This document shows positions 8,888-17,579 of a DNA stretch of 64,000 nucleotides, in pieces. Below the pieces are notes generated by a model. It saw nothing but the letters and a program-made list of their open reading frames with translations, was not told where the DNA came from and did not search any database. The position numbers were made by a program, and so were the translations under genes. Location: NCBI GenBank assembly GCA_016742275.1, contig JACVCD010000005.1, positions 1 through 64,000 of the forward strand, written 5' to 3'. Position 1 is the first letter of the stretch. The number at the start of each line of letters is the position of its first letter. Source of the stretch: Gemmatimonadaceae bacterium (GTDB taxonomy: Bacteria > Gemmatimonadota > Gemmatimonadetes > Gemmatimonadales > Gemmatimonadaceae).

Positions 8888-9661
8888 TTACTGTTTGGAG
8901 TGAACTTCTTCGCACAGGTGATTGCTCACTAAGACACATTTCTCGTCTTTCCACGTCCTCCATTTGAGAGAGTAGAGGCCGTGGTGCAACGTCGAGCCAC
9001 ATGGCGCAGCGTAGCGATGACTCGCTCGCGAATCCGACATTGGAGATTGCGAGTTCTCTTTCTCGGATATTGCGGGGTCTTGCATAACACCGGGATTGCC
9101 TTCCCGTTCCATCAATTGCAGCTCATCGCTGTGTCGTTGAACCAAGAACGCTTGACTTTCAAAATCCTGCGCGACATCGAAAATTCTCCGCGCAGTGTGC
9201 GGGTATTTGTCGTGAGTGTAATAGTCAAACGAAGCCGTCACTCGCATGAGCCGCGTCGCGGAGGGGAGCATGACGACATGACGAATCACCTGATGCACTC
9301 CGGGACGCACGAAGTAATAGCCTATCTCCGCAGGGACAATTGACTCACGTTCTACGACAGGTAGCCACAAGGACGCATCCTTTTCGGTGCGGGCAAGCGT
9401 AATACTTGGCGAGTCTACATGCACAGACACACGAAGGTCATGCAGTCGGTGTTCAACAAAGCCCTTGTTCTCGAAGACGAGCCATACTTCGGCCAGAATT
9501 GCCCCCGCGCCATTCGGCCAGGGAAAGAAGCGGCACTCCAGATCGAACTGCACGCGTTGCTTGCGCTGGTTCTGCTCAAAAAACCAAAACCCAGCGCCAA
9601 GGATACCCGCCGCAGATACAATGCCTGAGACAGCGTTAATCCAGTCGACCACGCTAGACAT
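8888..9661 (-). CDS. Uncharacterised single-pass membrane protein coupled to the DUF900-type hydrolase
   Basis: I do not recognise a family for this 257-residue protein. One hydrophobic segment lies near the N-terminus (WINAVSGIVSAAGILGAGFW, about residues 7-26), followed by NQRKQR, which places the rest in the cytoplasm by the positive-inside rule. The remainder looks beta-rich up to about residue 170 and becomes polar, charged and probably flexible afterwards. Start ATG 9661 is chosen to put the membrane segment at the N-terminus; ATG 9688 is an alternative. The gene is coupled to the downstream hydrolase, so it may be that enzyme's membrane anchor or regulator. Confidence 0.65.
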   Translation of the reverse strand: MSSVVDWINAVSGIVSAAGILGAGFWFFEQNQRKQRVQFDLECRFFPWPNGAGAILAEVWLVFENKGFVEHRLHDLRVSVHVDSPSITLARTEKDASLWLPVVERESIVPAEIGYYFVRPGVHQVIRHVVMLPSATRLMRVTASFDYYTHDKYPHTARRIFDVAQDFESQAFLVQRHSDELQLMEREGNPGVMQDPAISEKENSQSPMSDSRASHRYAAPCGSTLHHGLYSLKWRTWKDEKCVLVSNHLCEEVHSKQ

Positions 9662-9899
9662 AACTGGGGATTCCCGACAAAGGTCCATTCAGCCCCGACG
9701 CGGAACCACAGACAACAATCACTCACTGTGGCGCACCTAGCGGCGTGTAAATCAACACAGCAGGATGCGATCTCAGTTTCCAGCGCGAATGTACAGGCGA
9801 AACGGCGCCCACCGCTAGTGTGTATTTCTGGGCTGCTAGTACATGCAGGCGAATAGCACCACCGAAGAGCCTACTGGCTCGCTAGTCGACACGCGGACA

Positions 9900-11297
9900 C
9901 TACAGCTGCCCCGTCCCACCCCACCGCCCCAGTATCTCGCGATACTCCGCATCCTCATACCGGGACAAGAGAAACGCCCTCTCATACTCCGGCCTCCCCC
10001 TACCAACAATTTGCCCAGCAAGTAGTTCCGCAGCCGCCGGCGCCGCCATCAGCCCAAACCCGCTGAACGCCGCGCACACGTACGCACCATCGGCACCTGC
10101 GGGTCCGATTAGCGGCCGATTCTCCACGGTCTTGGTGTAGTAGCCGCCGTCCACATAGCAATGCGGCAGACGCTCAACGTACGGCGCGAGGCCAGGCGCC
10201 AATGCACACATGCCGCGCAGCACGACCTCCGAGTAGTACGGATCCTCGGGCAGCGGAAACTCCGGCACGTCGTATCGATGATCGCCGTGATAATCCCACA
10301 GCATCAGCACCGTTTTGCTCGCGCCGTAGCCCTCGGGGCGCAAATGAATGCCGGCCGGCAATGACTTGGTGAGCCACGCGGTATCGGAATCCGCGGCAAG
10401 CTCGACGCGCTCGTCATCGCTCCACGCCAAGGGCACCGGGTCATCGAGAATCACCAGCCCCGTGCCACGGTCCACCACGCCGTGCACATCCTCCACGGCA
10501 ATCTTGTAGTGGGCTTCGCTGAACAGCGGCAAATCCATACCGCACATCGCACCTACTTGGCGGGCATGCGGCCCGGCGGCATTCACGAACACCGGGCACG
10601 CGATCTCAACGCCCGCGCCGCCAGCCAACGCCACACGCACACCACTCACTCGGCCGCCAACCTGCGGCACAGCCTCGACACGCCCTTCCACCAGTACACC
10701 ACCAGCCGCGCGGAACTCTTCCAGCAACTGCATGCCCAACTGCTGCCCACTCAACCACCCGCAGCGCCGTGCATGCAACACGGCACACACATCGCTCGAC
10801 AGCCACGGGAAGTGCGCGCGAATGGCCTCACGATCAAAAAACAGGTCCGCACCATCGGGATGATCCTTCCAGCCCATCGAGGCCGATCGCACATACGACG
10901 ACGCCTCAGCCACCGACGCATACCGTCGCACAGGCCCCGCCCCCTGAGCCGAAGCCAACGCAGCACTCGCTTCAAACTCGGCCGCCTTCTCGGCGCGCGC
11001 AGTGGCATACACATACCCGCGTCGGTTGAGCAGAAAACGATTGCCACTGTGCTCCGCCCACTGCTCGAGAATGTCGATACTGCGATTCATGAACCGCACC
11101 ATCGCATCATCCGGACCGGGCCACCAATTGCGATAAGCTTCGGTGCTCTTGTCACTCGTGAGCGCCATCGGTGCGTGCTCGCTGACAATCACCACGCGCA
11201 AAGCCTGCCCCACCGCCAACGCATGCGCCGCTGCCAATCCCGCAATACCCGCTCCACACACCACCACATCAGCGGTCATCGCACCCGCACCACTCAT
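9900..11297 (-). CDS. FAD-dependent oxidoreductase of the DAO (sarcosine/D-amino acid oxidase) family
   Basis: The 465-residue protein opens with a dinucleotide-binding strand VVVCGAGIAGLAAAHAL (GxGxxG at residues 15-20). It ends with the FAD-contacting block around ENRPLIGPAG and the YVCAAFSGFGLMAAPAAAELL helix, as in DAO-family amine oxidases. It probably oxidises an amine or amino acid, passing electrons from FAD to oxygen or a quinone; the substrate is not predictable. Start ATG 11297 overlaps the stop of the upstream gene as ATGA, so translation is coupled. It is the last gene of a HAD - HhH - oxidoreductase operon and the first clearly chromosomal gene right of the island. Confidence 0.8.
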   Translation of the reverse strand: MSGAGAMTADVVVCGAGIAGLAAAHALAVGQALRVVIVSEHAPMALTSDKSTEAYRNWWPGPDDAMVRFMNRSIDILEQWAEHSGNRFLLNRRGYVYATARAEKAAEFEASAALASAQGAGPVRRYASVAEASSYVRSASMGWKDHPDGADLFFDREAIRAHFPWLSSDVCAVLHARRCGWLSGQQLGMQLLEEFRAAGGVLVEGRVEAVPQVGGRVSGVRVALAGGAGVEIACPVFVNAAGPHARQVGAMCGMDLPLFSEAHYKIAVEDVHGVVDRGTGLVILDDPVPLAWSDDERVELAADSDTAWLTKSLPAGIHLRPEGYGASKTVLMLWDYHGDHRYDVPEFPLPEDPYYSEVVLRGMCALAPGLAPYVERLPHCYVDGGYYTKTVENRPLIGPAGADGAYVCAAFSGFGLMAAPAAAELLAGQIVGRGRPEYERAFLLSRYEDAEYREILGRWGGTGQL

Positions 11298-11911
11298 ACA
11301 CGGGCCCCGGCGTGAATACCGTGAGCCCACAATGCGCGCTCACAGTGTGTGGCCGTCCACGATTCGCCAAGCACTTCACGCAGCACCTGCGCCCGCGCCA
11401 CCAATGCCGCGGCATACTTGCGATAGTACACGGCCGTCCACGCGATCTTGCCCAGTTCGTCCACGTGCGGCGCCATCTGCTGGGTCACGATCTCGTCGAA
11501 GAACGGAAAGCGATGTGGGTCGATCACCGCCAACACCGCTGATGCGGTAGCCGGCCCTACACCACCCAGCGCACTCACTGCTGCCACTGCCTTTGCCGGC
11601 ACATCCAGCAAGCCACTGGCTTTGGCTGTGGCGTCTTCCACCGCACCCGGCGGATTGTTGCGTACCAGCACGAGATTGGGCGCGCGCCACACACCACGCG
11701 CCATCTTCCATTCGGTGATGCGCACCATCTCATCATGCGTGACATGATGCGGCGCACGCGCTGCGATCAACGCCGGCAGCTCAAACCGATACCACTGATC
11801 GTGCCCCGCCAATCGTTCGCTGGGCAGTTGGGCAATCGCATCGTCGTACGAGGCCAGCGCGTCCTGCCAGGGCGCAGCGTCGGTGTGCGGCCAGAGTGTG
11901 AAGGTGGGCAT
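11294..11911 (-). CDS. Uncharacterised helix-hairpin-helix protein
   Basis: This 205-residue protein has a helix-hairpin-helix-like core SALGGVGPATASAVLAVID (about residues 113-131) followed by PHRFPFFDE, plus an upstream ITEWKMARGVWRAPN block. The HhH element resembles those of DNA glycosylases, but the lysine-containing catalytic hairpin and iron-sulphur cysteines of the HhH-GPD enzymes are not seen. From memory, proteins with the same WK..RG.WRP and GVGPATAS blocks occur as uncharacterised fungal proteins. ATG 11911 is preferred over an upstream start because the extra residues would be Cys/Met/Arg-rich. It lies 25 bp after the HAD gene and overlaps the oxidoreductase gene. Confidence 0.65.
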   Translation of the reverse strand: MPTFTLWPHTDAAPWQDALASYDDAIAQLPSERLAGHDQWYRFELPALIAARAPHHVTHDEMVRITEWKMARGVWRAPNLVLVRNNPPGAVEDATAKASGLLDVPAKAVAAVSALGGVGPATASAVLAVIDPHRFPFFDEIVTQQMAPHVDELGKIAWTAVYYRKYAAALVARAQVLREVLGESWTATHCERALWAHGIHAGARV

Positions 11912-11936
11912 GGGCGAAATATGCAGGCGGGTTCGA

Positions 11937-12854
11937 CTAGCCGAGCAGATCCCGCAACACATACCTCGGCACATGCTCCGCATGCCCCCGCCGTACCGCA
12001 TCGGCCACCTGCTGCTCGAGCGTCACACCCGTGAGCAGCAACGCCGACGCAATGCCCACGCCATTCGCGCCCTCGATATCGGTGTGCAGCGTATCGCCCA
12101 GCATCACGGCATCGCGTGTGTTGACCCCGGCCAGCGCCGTTTCGAAATGCCGAGCGGCCGGTTTGCCCAACAGCTCGAAACGCGGCGCGTCTTCATGCAA
12201 GAGCAACCCCAGCGCGCGCTCGATGAGTAGCGCCAATGCACCCGCCGTCAGCCCAAAGGTGCCCGGACCTGCGGGATACACGAGATCGGGATTGGCCAGC
12301 AACAAACGCGGCGGACGACCAGCCCGGCACGCCGCCAACACCATGTTGAGCAGCGAGTCGAGATCGTTCAGCGTATCGAACCCACCTTCATCGGCAATCA
12401 CCACGGCGTCCGCAGGGTTCCGCACACTGGGCTCCACCACCTCGGCGCCAACCGCCCGCGCATAGTCGGCCGAATCGGGCGTGCCGAGCACCGTGACACG
12501 GGCATTGCCCAACCCATGCTCCACCAGCGCCGGTCCAATGAGCATGCCCGAACTCATGACATGCTCGGGACGGATCATGATGCCCAGTCGCGCAAAACGC
12601 GCGCACACCCGCTCGGGTGAACGCGACGCGTCGTTGGTCACAATCAAGAACGGCTGTCCACGCGCATTCATGTGCGCCACCGCCTGCGCGGCGCCAGGCA
12701 ACGCGCCACTGGCGTTCACCAGCACGCCGTACGCATCGAACAGCACCGCCTCGTAGCGATCGACCAGTTCGCGAAACCCGATAGCCTCGGGCAATACCAC
12801 CCCACGGTCCGTCGGCAGATCAGCAGGGGAATCAGATGGCAGCAACGCAGTCAT
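11937..12854 (-). CDS. HAD-superfamily class IIA hydrolase
   Basis: The 305-residue protein has the class IIA HAD layout: motif I FDAYGVLV at residues 39-46, motif II IVTND near 75, a substrate-capping domain in the middle, motif III in the GKPAARHF region and motif IV MLGDTLHTDIEGANGVG. The nucleophile is D40, but the usual general acid at D+2 is Y42, as in the DxWG/DxYG subgroup of IIA hydrolases. It probably removes phosphate from a small metabolite such as a sugar phosphate or pyridoxal phosphate. It is the first gene of the minus-strand operon and is divergent from the tricorn gene, 44 bp away. Confidence 0.8.
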   Translation of the reverse strand: MTALLPSDSPADLPTDRGVVLPEAIGFRELVDRYEAVLFDAYGVLVNASGALPGAAQAVAHMNARGQPFLIVTNDASRSPERVCARFARLGIMIRPEHVMSSGMLIGPALVEHGLGNARVTVLGTPDSADYARAVGAEVVEPSVRNPADAVVIADEGGFDTLNDLDSLLNMVLAACRAGRPPRLLLANPDLVYPAGPGTFGLTAGALALLIERALGLLLHEDAPRFELLGKPAARHFETALAGVNTRDAVMLGDTLHTDIEGANGVGIASALLLTGVTLEQQVADAVRRGHAEHVPRYVLRDLLG

Positions 12855-12898
12855 CCCTGAGAGCTAGACGACCCGCCGAGCGCGCACAAGTTTGGTGC

Positions 12899-15800
12899 AT
12901 GCGCCCATTCCTTTCTCTCCGTATTGCCGGTGCCGCATGGTGTGCGGCCGTCCTGATTCCCACCGCCGCCATTGCGCAGTCTCCTCCGCCGCCTCGCGCG
13001 GCATTGGCCGAACCCGCCCTCTCCCCCGATGGCCGCGAAATCGCCTTCGTGAGTGGTGGCGACATCTGGACGGTACCGGCCGACGGCGGGGAGGCACGAT
13101 TGATGGTGGCGCATCCAGCCGGTGAGTCGCGCCCGCTCTATTCGCCGGACGGCACGCGCCTGGCCTTCTCCAGTACCCGCACCGGCAATGGCGACATCTA
13201 CGTGCTCACACTGGCCACCGGACAGGTGCAGCGTCTCACGTACGATGACGTGGCCGAGGTGCCCGGTGGGTGGTCGCGCGACGGTCAGTGGCTGTACTTC
13301 AACAGCGCGTCGCAGGACATCAGCGGTATGCAGGATGTGTATCGTGTGCGAGCGAGCGGTGGCACGCCCATGGCATTGGCCGCTGATCGATACGCCAGCG
13401 AGTTCTTTGGCGCTCCCTCACCCGATGGTCGCACACTCGCCATCTCGGCCCGCGGCACGGCCAGTGGTCAGTGGTGGCGCAAGGGACGTTCGCACATCGA
13501 TGAAGCCGAGGTCTGGCTGGTGCGCGATGGTGGCGCAGCGGCGCCCACGTACTCACGTCTCACCGAAGACGGTGGCAGCAAGAATCTCTGGCCCATGTGG
13601 TCACCCGATGGCAACACGGTGTACTACATGAGCGACAAGAGTGGTCAGGAGAATCTTTGGTCGCGCGCGGCCGCAGGTGGCAATGGCACGCAGCTCACGA
13701 ACTTCTCCAATGGCCGTGTGCTCTGGCCGAGCATTTCGAACAGTGGCAATGCCATCGTGTTCGAGCGTGACTTTGCCGTATGGCGCTACGACGTGGCATC
13801 CAAGCGCGCAGCGCAGGTGGCCATCACGTTGCGTGGCGCCAGCAGCACACGCGGCACGGAACGGCAGACACTGAACACCGGTTTTCAGTTTGCGTTGTCA
13901 GGTGACGCCAAGAAGCTGGCCATCATCGGCCGCGGTGAATTGTGGGCCGCCGATGCGCGCGAAGGTGGCGACGCCACACGCCTGAGCAGCACCCGTGAAC
14001 TCGAAACACAGCCACGCTGGCTGCGTGGTGATCAGGCCGTGGTGTACGTGGCATGGCGTGCCGATGGTGGACGGCTCATGCGCCGCGAAGTGGTGGCCGG
14101 CACCACCCGCGAACTCACTACCACTGGTGATGCGAGCACACCGATTCCGAGTCCTGACGGACGATTGATCGTGTACACGAAGGACGGCACCGAACTCCGT
14201 GTCGTGAACGCCGACGGCAGCAATGATCGTCTGCTGGCGCGTGGCATCTTTGGCCGCGCACCATTTGCCGGCAGCGGCGGTATTGCGTGGAGCCCCGACA
14301 ATCAGTGGGTGGCCTTCCTCACCCGCGGTGCACATGGCTTCAACAATGTGCACGTCGTGCCGGCTGCGGGCGGTGAAGCACGTCCGGTGAGTTTCCTGGC
14401 CACTTCTTTCAGTGGCGACTTGCTGTGGCACCCCGATGGGCGCGCGCTGTACTTCCTGACCAGTCAACGCACGGAAGCTTCGCGTTTGATTCGTGTGGAT
14501 CTCGTGCCACGCACACCGGCATTCCGCGAAGATCGATTCCGCGATTTGTTTGGACCACGGCCAACGCCTGCTCCAGTTGCGCCACGTGACACTGCCGCCC
14601 GCCCCGACACCACCACTCGGCGGGCTGCTACCACACCCGTGCGCATTGTCTTCGACGGCATCGCCCAGCGCGCCAGTGTGCTCGACCCGGGCATTGACTT
14701 GGGAAGCATTGCCATCACGCCCGATGGCCGCACCATGCTCATCTCGAGCAGTGGCGGTGGACAGCCCAATCTCTACACCTGGTCACTCGACGAGCTTTCA
14801 CGCGATCCGGCCACACCGCGTCAGCTCACTACCACCGCAGGTTTCAAGAGTGTGGTGGGCTTCTCCGCCGATTCGCGCGAACTCTGGTTCACCGATGCGG
14901 GCCGCCTGCAGATCCTGCCATTGGCCGGTGGTGCCGCGCGCGCCGTGGCCGTGAGTGCCGAAATCGAGACCGACTTCCACAGCGACAAGTGGGCCGCATT
15001 TGATCAGGCGTGGACCACACAGCGTGACCAGTTCTACGATCCCAAGATGCACGGCGCCAATTGGGAAGAAGTGCGCACGCGCTTTACGCCGGTCGTGGCC
15101 GCCGCGCAGTCACCCGACGAATTCCGTCGCATCCTGCAGCTCATGGTTGGTGAGCTCAACGCGTCGCACTCGGGCGCCAGCGGCCCCACCGGATTTGCCG
15201 CCACACCAGTCGGCAAGATGGGTGTGCGCTTTGATCGTGCGGCCTACGAAGCCAATGGCCGCTACGTCATCAAGGAGCGTATCGCGCTTGGCCCCGCGTC
15301 GATCAGCGGTCTTCAGGACGGCGATGTCATTCGCAGCGTGAATAGCACACCACTCACCAACACCATCAATCTCGATTCACTGATGGGTGGCACGATCGGT
15401 CGTCGGGTTGAACTCTCCATTCAGCGCAACAATCGCGACACCACCATCGCCCTGCGTCCCATCAGCACCAACGCCGAAAAGGGTCTGCTGTATCGGCAGT
15501 GGGTGGAGGAACGTCGCGCGTACGTGGCGCGTGTCTCCAATGGACGTCTGGGCTATGTGCACATGCCCGACATGAGCGCCGAAGCGCTGAGTCAGTTGTA
15601 TGTCGATCTCGATGCGCAGAACTTCGCGCGCGATGGTGTGGTGATCGACATGCGCAACAACAACGGTGGCTTCGTGAATGCCTACGCGCTCGATGTGTTT
15701 TCGCGTCGCGGCTACATGACCATGACCACCCGCGGCTCCGTCTCCGTACCGGCGCGCACGCAACTCGGTCAGCGTTCACTCGAAAAGCCCACCGTGCTGG

Positions 15801-16108
15801 TGGTCAATCAGCACACGCTCTCCGACGGCGAAGACTTCACCGAAGGCTACCGCACCCTGGGGCTCGGCCCCGTGGTCGGTGAACCCACCGCCGGGTGGAT
15901 CATCTATACCAGCAACGTGAACCTGGTGGACGGCACTTCGCTGCGGGTGCCCTTCATTCGGGTGGACGGCGCCGACGGCAAGAACATGGAGCTGGTGCCC
16001 CGCCCGGTGGACGTGAAGGCCGTGCGTCCGGTGGGTGAGTCTTACAGTGGGCGAGACAGCCAACTCGACGCGGCGGTCCAGGCCCTGCTGGCTAAATTGT
16101 CACGGTAG
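12899..16108 (+). CDS. Secreted tricorn-like S41 serine peptidase with WD40-like propellers
   Basis: The 1,069-residue protein begins with a signal peptide (MRPFLSLRIAGAAWCAAV... to AIAQ). TolB/PD40-type propeller repeats follow (ALSPDGREIAFVS, YSPDGTRLAFSS and similar) to about residue 670. A tricorn C1 region with a PDZ-like segment (KERIALGPASISGLQDGDVI) comes next, then an S41 catalytic domain whose nucleophile is S975 in TLSDGEDF. Tricorn-family enzymes degrade peptides channelled through their propellers; this version would act in the periplasm or outside. ATG 12899 gives a proper signal peptide. A repeat-poor stretch near 560-600 is Pro/Ala/Thr-rich and looks like a linker. Confidence 0.9.
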   Translation: MRPFLSLRIAGAAWCAAVLIPTAAIAQSPPPPRAALAEPALSPDGREIAFVSGGDIWTVPADGGEARLMVAHPAGESRPLYSPDGTRLAFSSTRTGNGDIYVLTLATGQVQRLTYDDVAEVPGGWSRDGQWLYFNSASQDISGMQDVYRVRASGGTPMALAADRYASEFFGAPSPDGRTLAISARGTASGQWWRKGRSHIDEAEVWLVRDGGAAAPTYSRLTEDGGSKNLWPMWSPDGNTVYYMSDKSGQENLWSRAAAGGNGTQLTNFSNGRVLWPSISNSGNAIVFERDFAVWRYDVASKRAAQVAITLRGASSTRGTERQTLNTGFQFALSGDAKKLAIIGRGELWAADAREGGDATRLSSTRELETQPRWLRGDQAVVYVAWRADGGRLMRREVVAGTTRELTTTGDASTPIPSPDGRLIVYTKDGTELRVVNADGSNDRLLARGIFGRAPFAGSGGIAWSPDNQWVAFLTRGAHGFNNVHVVPAAGGEARPVSFLATSFSGDLLWHPDGRALYFLTSQRTEASRLIRVDLVPRTPAFREDRFRDLFGPRPTPAPVAPRDTAARPDTTTRRAATTPVRIVFDGIAQRASVLDPGIDLGSIAITPDGRTMLISSSGGGQPNLYTWSLDELSRDPATPRQLTTTAGFKSVVGFSADSRELWFTDAGRLQILPLAGGAARAVAVSAEIETDFHSDKWAAFDQAWTTQRDQFYDPKMHGANWEEVRTRFTPVVAAAQSPDEFRRILQLMVGELNASHSGASGPTGFAATPVGKMGVRFDRAAYEANGRYVIKERIALGPASISGLQDGDVIRSVNSTPLTNTINLDSLMGGTIGRRVELSIQRNNRDTTIALRPISTNAEKGLLYRQWVEERRAYVARVSNGRLGYVHMPDMSAEALSQLYVDLDAQNFARDGVVIDMRNNNGGFVNAYALDVFSRRGYMTMTTRGSVSVPARTQLGQRSLEKPTVLVVNQHTLSDGEDFTEGYRTLGLGPVVGEPTAGWIIYTSNVNLVDGTSLRVPFIRVDGADGKNMELVPRPVDVKAVRPVGESYSGRDSQLDAAVQALLAKLSR

Positions 16109-16172
16109 GGCATCCGGCAAGCCACGGGCATATCACAAATCAGATCTTCTTGAAGATCTTTAACAATCGCAC

Positions 16173-16202
16173 TTGGCAAGCGCCCCCCTGATCGTCTATC
16201 TT
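16173..16202 (+). promoter_or_regulatory. Candidate sigma-70-type promoter upstream of cspA
   Basis: TTGGCA at 16173-16178 and TATCTT at 16197-16202 are separated by 18 bases. Transcription from here would start near 16209, giving cspA a leader of about 210 nt, or would produce a short RNA ending at the hairpin near 16276. Confidence 0.4.
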
Positions 16203-16246
16203 TTGTAAAGCGATGCACGCGTAAAAGCGTGGACATGTTCCGACAG

Positions 16247-16283
16247 AACGGGCCTGCCAAAGCGAGCGGGCCCGTTTCTGTTT
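16247..16283 (+). terminator. Terminator-like hairpin in the cspA leader
   Basis: AACGGGCC (16247-16254) pairs with GGCCCGTT (16269-16276) around a 14-nt loop and is followed by TTCTGTTTG, a modest T-rich tail. It may end a short transcript from the promoter at 16173 or act as an attenuator in the cspA leader. Confidence 0.45.
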
Positions 16284-16421
16284 GTGTCGTAGCCGCCGAG
16301 TGGCGGCGCCCGTCGTGAGGGCGATCACGAGCACGTGGAAGTCGGTTTCGTTTTGCATGGGCCCTTTGGGGCTGCTGCTCCGACCATCCGAACAACAGAG
16401 CAGCACACAGAGGACAGTACC

Positions 16422-16631
16422 ATGCGTACGACCGGCACAGTGAAGTGGTTCAACGACGCCAAGGGCTTCGGTTTCATCACCCCGTCCAACGGCCAGAAGG
16501 ATTGCTTCGTGCATCACTCGGCCATCCAGGGCAGCGGCTTCAAGTCGTTGACGGAAGGCGAGACGGTGGAATTCGACATCGTGCAGGGCCAGAAGGGCCC
16601 CGCGGCCGAGAACGTCGTCCGCTCGCGCTAA
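16422..16631 (+). CDS. cspA: Cold-shock domain protein
   Basis: The 69-residue protein is a single cold-shock domain. It opens [15 protein letters not shown], which contains RNP1 (KGFGFI), followed by RNP2 as CFVHHS and the conserved end GPAAENV. Such proteins bind single-stranded nucleic acid and melt RNA structure in the cytoplasm. ATG 16422 is chosen because it begins exactly at the family N-terminus and has a GAGGAC site upstream; the open frame extends further 5' without homology. RNP2 has CFVHHS where DVFVHFS/YS is more common. A long structured leader precedes it and a perfect 15-bp hairpin follows, so it is probably monocistronic. Confidence 0.95.
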   Translation: MRTTGTVKWFNDAKGFGFITPSNGQKDCFVHHSAIQGSGFKSLTEGETVEFDIVQGQKGPAAENVVRSR

Positions 16632-16640
16632 GCTGAGCAT

Positions 16641-16680
16641 TACGTCGGGCGCGTGGCCTCCGGGTCACGCGCCCGACGTA
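16641..16680 (+). terminator. Strong hairpin after cspA
   Basis: A perfect 15-bp inverted repeat (16641-16655 with 16666-16680) encloses a 10-nt loop, starting 9 bases after the cspA stop. No T-tract follows, but the stem is very GC-rich. It probably ends the cspA transcript or protects its 3' end. Confidence 0.7.
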
Positions 16681-16795
16681 TGTCGACCCCTCAGGAAGCT
16701 CACAACAGAAGCTCCTCGCGGTCGACCATTGCGTGCATCGAACGCCAGGGTGATCCGCCCTGCTGGTCGGCACGCCCCTCGCAAATGGAGTCGCC

Positions 16796-17350
16796 ATGAT
16801 CGAACAGGCATCGCCCGAGCGGATTCTTGATTTTCAGCTCGGACCCGATCGCACCGCCTTCCTGGCTTCCCACCGCGCGCACAGCGTGGCCTTGCGTGAA
16901 TTCACGCGTTTTACCGAGACCGTCGTCAAGGCGGCCAAGGCCATCGCCACCGAAGCGGCTCTCGAGCCCCCGGTCATGCGCATGTCCCCCGAACGCTGCA
17001 TCGTCCAGATCGGACCGGTGGCCCTCACCGCCGCCCACATCAAGAACGGCAGCGACGTCCCCCTTGGCGGACAGTTGCTCGCCATCGTCTGGCACGGCAC
17101 CATCGCGCCACGCGGTGAGCACATTCCCGAGCGCAACGGTTTCCGCGGTCACGTGAAACCGCCTGAGCAGATCTGGGAAGAGTCGTGTGTGGTATCCGCA
17201 GACAACGAAAACAACTGGCACTGGCATCCGAACGGTCTCGAGAAGGAAGGCTATACGTCGACCGAACTCGCTGAACGCTGCCTGGCCCAGCTCTCGCAGG
17301 CCCTCGAAACGCATCGGCCCGATGCAGACCTCAAGACGGAGCGCGCATGA
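16796..17350 (+). CDS. Uncharacterised protein coupled to infA
   Basis: I recognise no family for this 184-residue protein. It has no signal peptide or membrane segment. An N-terminal region (about 1-65) is helical; the middle is beta-rich ([35 protein letters not shown]); the C-terminus is aromatic and acidic ([11 protein letters not shown]) and then helical ([15 protein letters not shown]). GGAG lies six bases before ATG 16796. Its stop overlaps the infA start (ATGA), which implies coupled expression with a translation factor. A role in translation or stress adaptation is only a guess from position. Confidence 0.7.
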   Translation: MIEQASPERILDFQLGPDRTAFLASHRAHSVALREFTRFTETVVKAAKAIATEAALEPPVMRMSPERCIVQIGPVALTAAHIKNGSDVPLGGQLLAIVWHGTIAPRGEHIPERNGFRGHVKPPEQIWEESCVVSADNENNWHWHPNGLEKEGYTSTELAERCLAQLSQALETHRPDADLKTERA

Positions 17351-17562
17351 AGCAGGACATGATCGAATTTGAAGGTGTGGTAACCGATGTACTCCCGAGC
17401 ACGATGTTCCGGGTGAAGCTGGAGAATGATCACGAGGTGCTGGCCACGGTCGCCGGCAAAATGCGCAAGTTCCGCATCCGCATTCTGGCGGGAGATCGCG
17501 TGACGGTTGAAGTGTCGCCGTACGATCTCAATCGCGGTCGCATCACGTTCCGCCACAAGTAG
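17347..17562 (+). CDS. infA: Translation initiation factor IF-1 homologue
   Basis: This 71-residue S1/OB-fold protein matches IF-1 along its length: [20 protein letters not shown], then [19 protein letters not shown] and the terminal [10 protein letters not shown]-1 occupies the ribosomal A site during initiation with IF-2 and IF-3. infA usually sits in the ribosomal protein operon (near rpmJ and rpsM); here it stands apart, overlapping an unknown gene and close to cspA. It is therefore either a relocated or a second infA; a genome search for another copy would tell. Confidence 0.9.
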   Translation: MKQDMIEFEGVVTDVLPSTMFRVKLENDHEVLATVAGKMRKFRIRILAGDRVTVEVSPYDLNRGRITFRHK

Positions 17563-17579
17563 TCGTCGCTTCGCCTGTT

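Larger units (their letters stand above)
16109..16421. other. Intergenic region and leader upstream of cspA
   Basis: The 313 bases between the tricorn stop and the cspA start contain an 8-bp-arm palindrome AGATCTTC/GAAGATCT at 16142-16159, a candidate promoter at 16173-16202, a small hairpin at 16216-16231 and a terminator-like hairpin at 16247-16276. The 145 bases after that hairpin show no gene. The layout is that of a long structured leader or of a separate small RNA. Confidence 0.5.

Noticed and set aside
10482-11315. 277-codon plus-strand frame opposite the FAD oxidoreductase
   Set aside because: His/Arg/Thr-rich antisense shadow of a gene with clear motifs.
13898-14467. 189-codon minus-strand frame inside the tricorn gene
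   Set aside because: Shadow of the propeller repeats on the coding strand.
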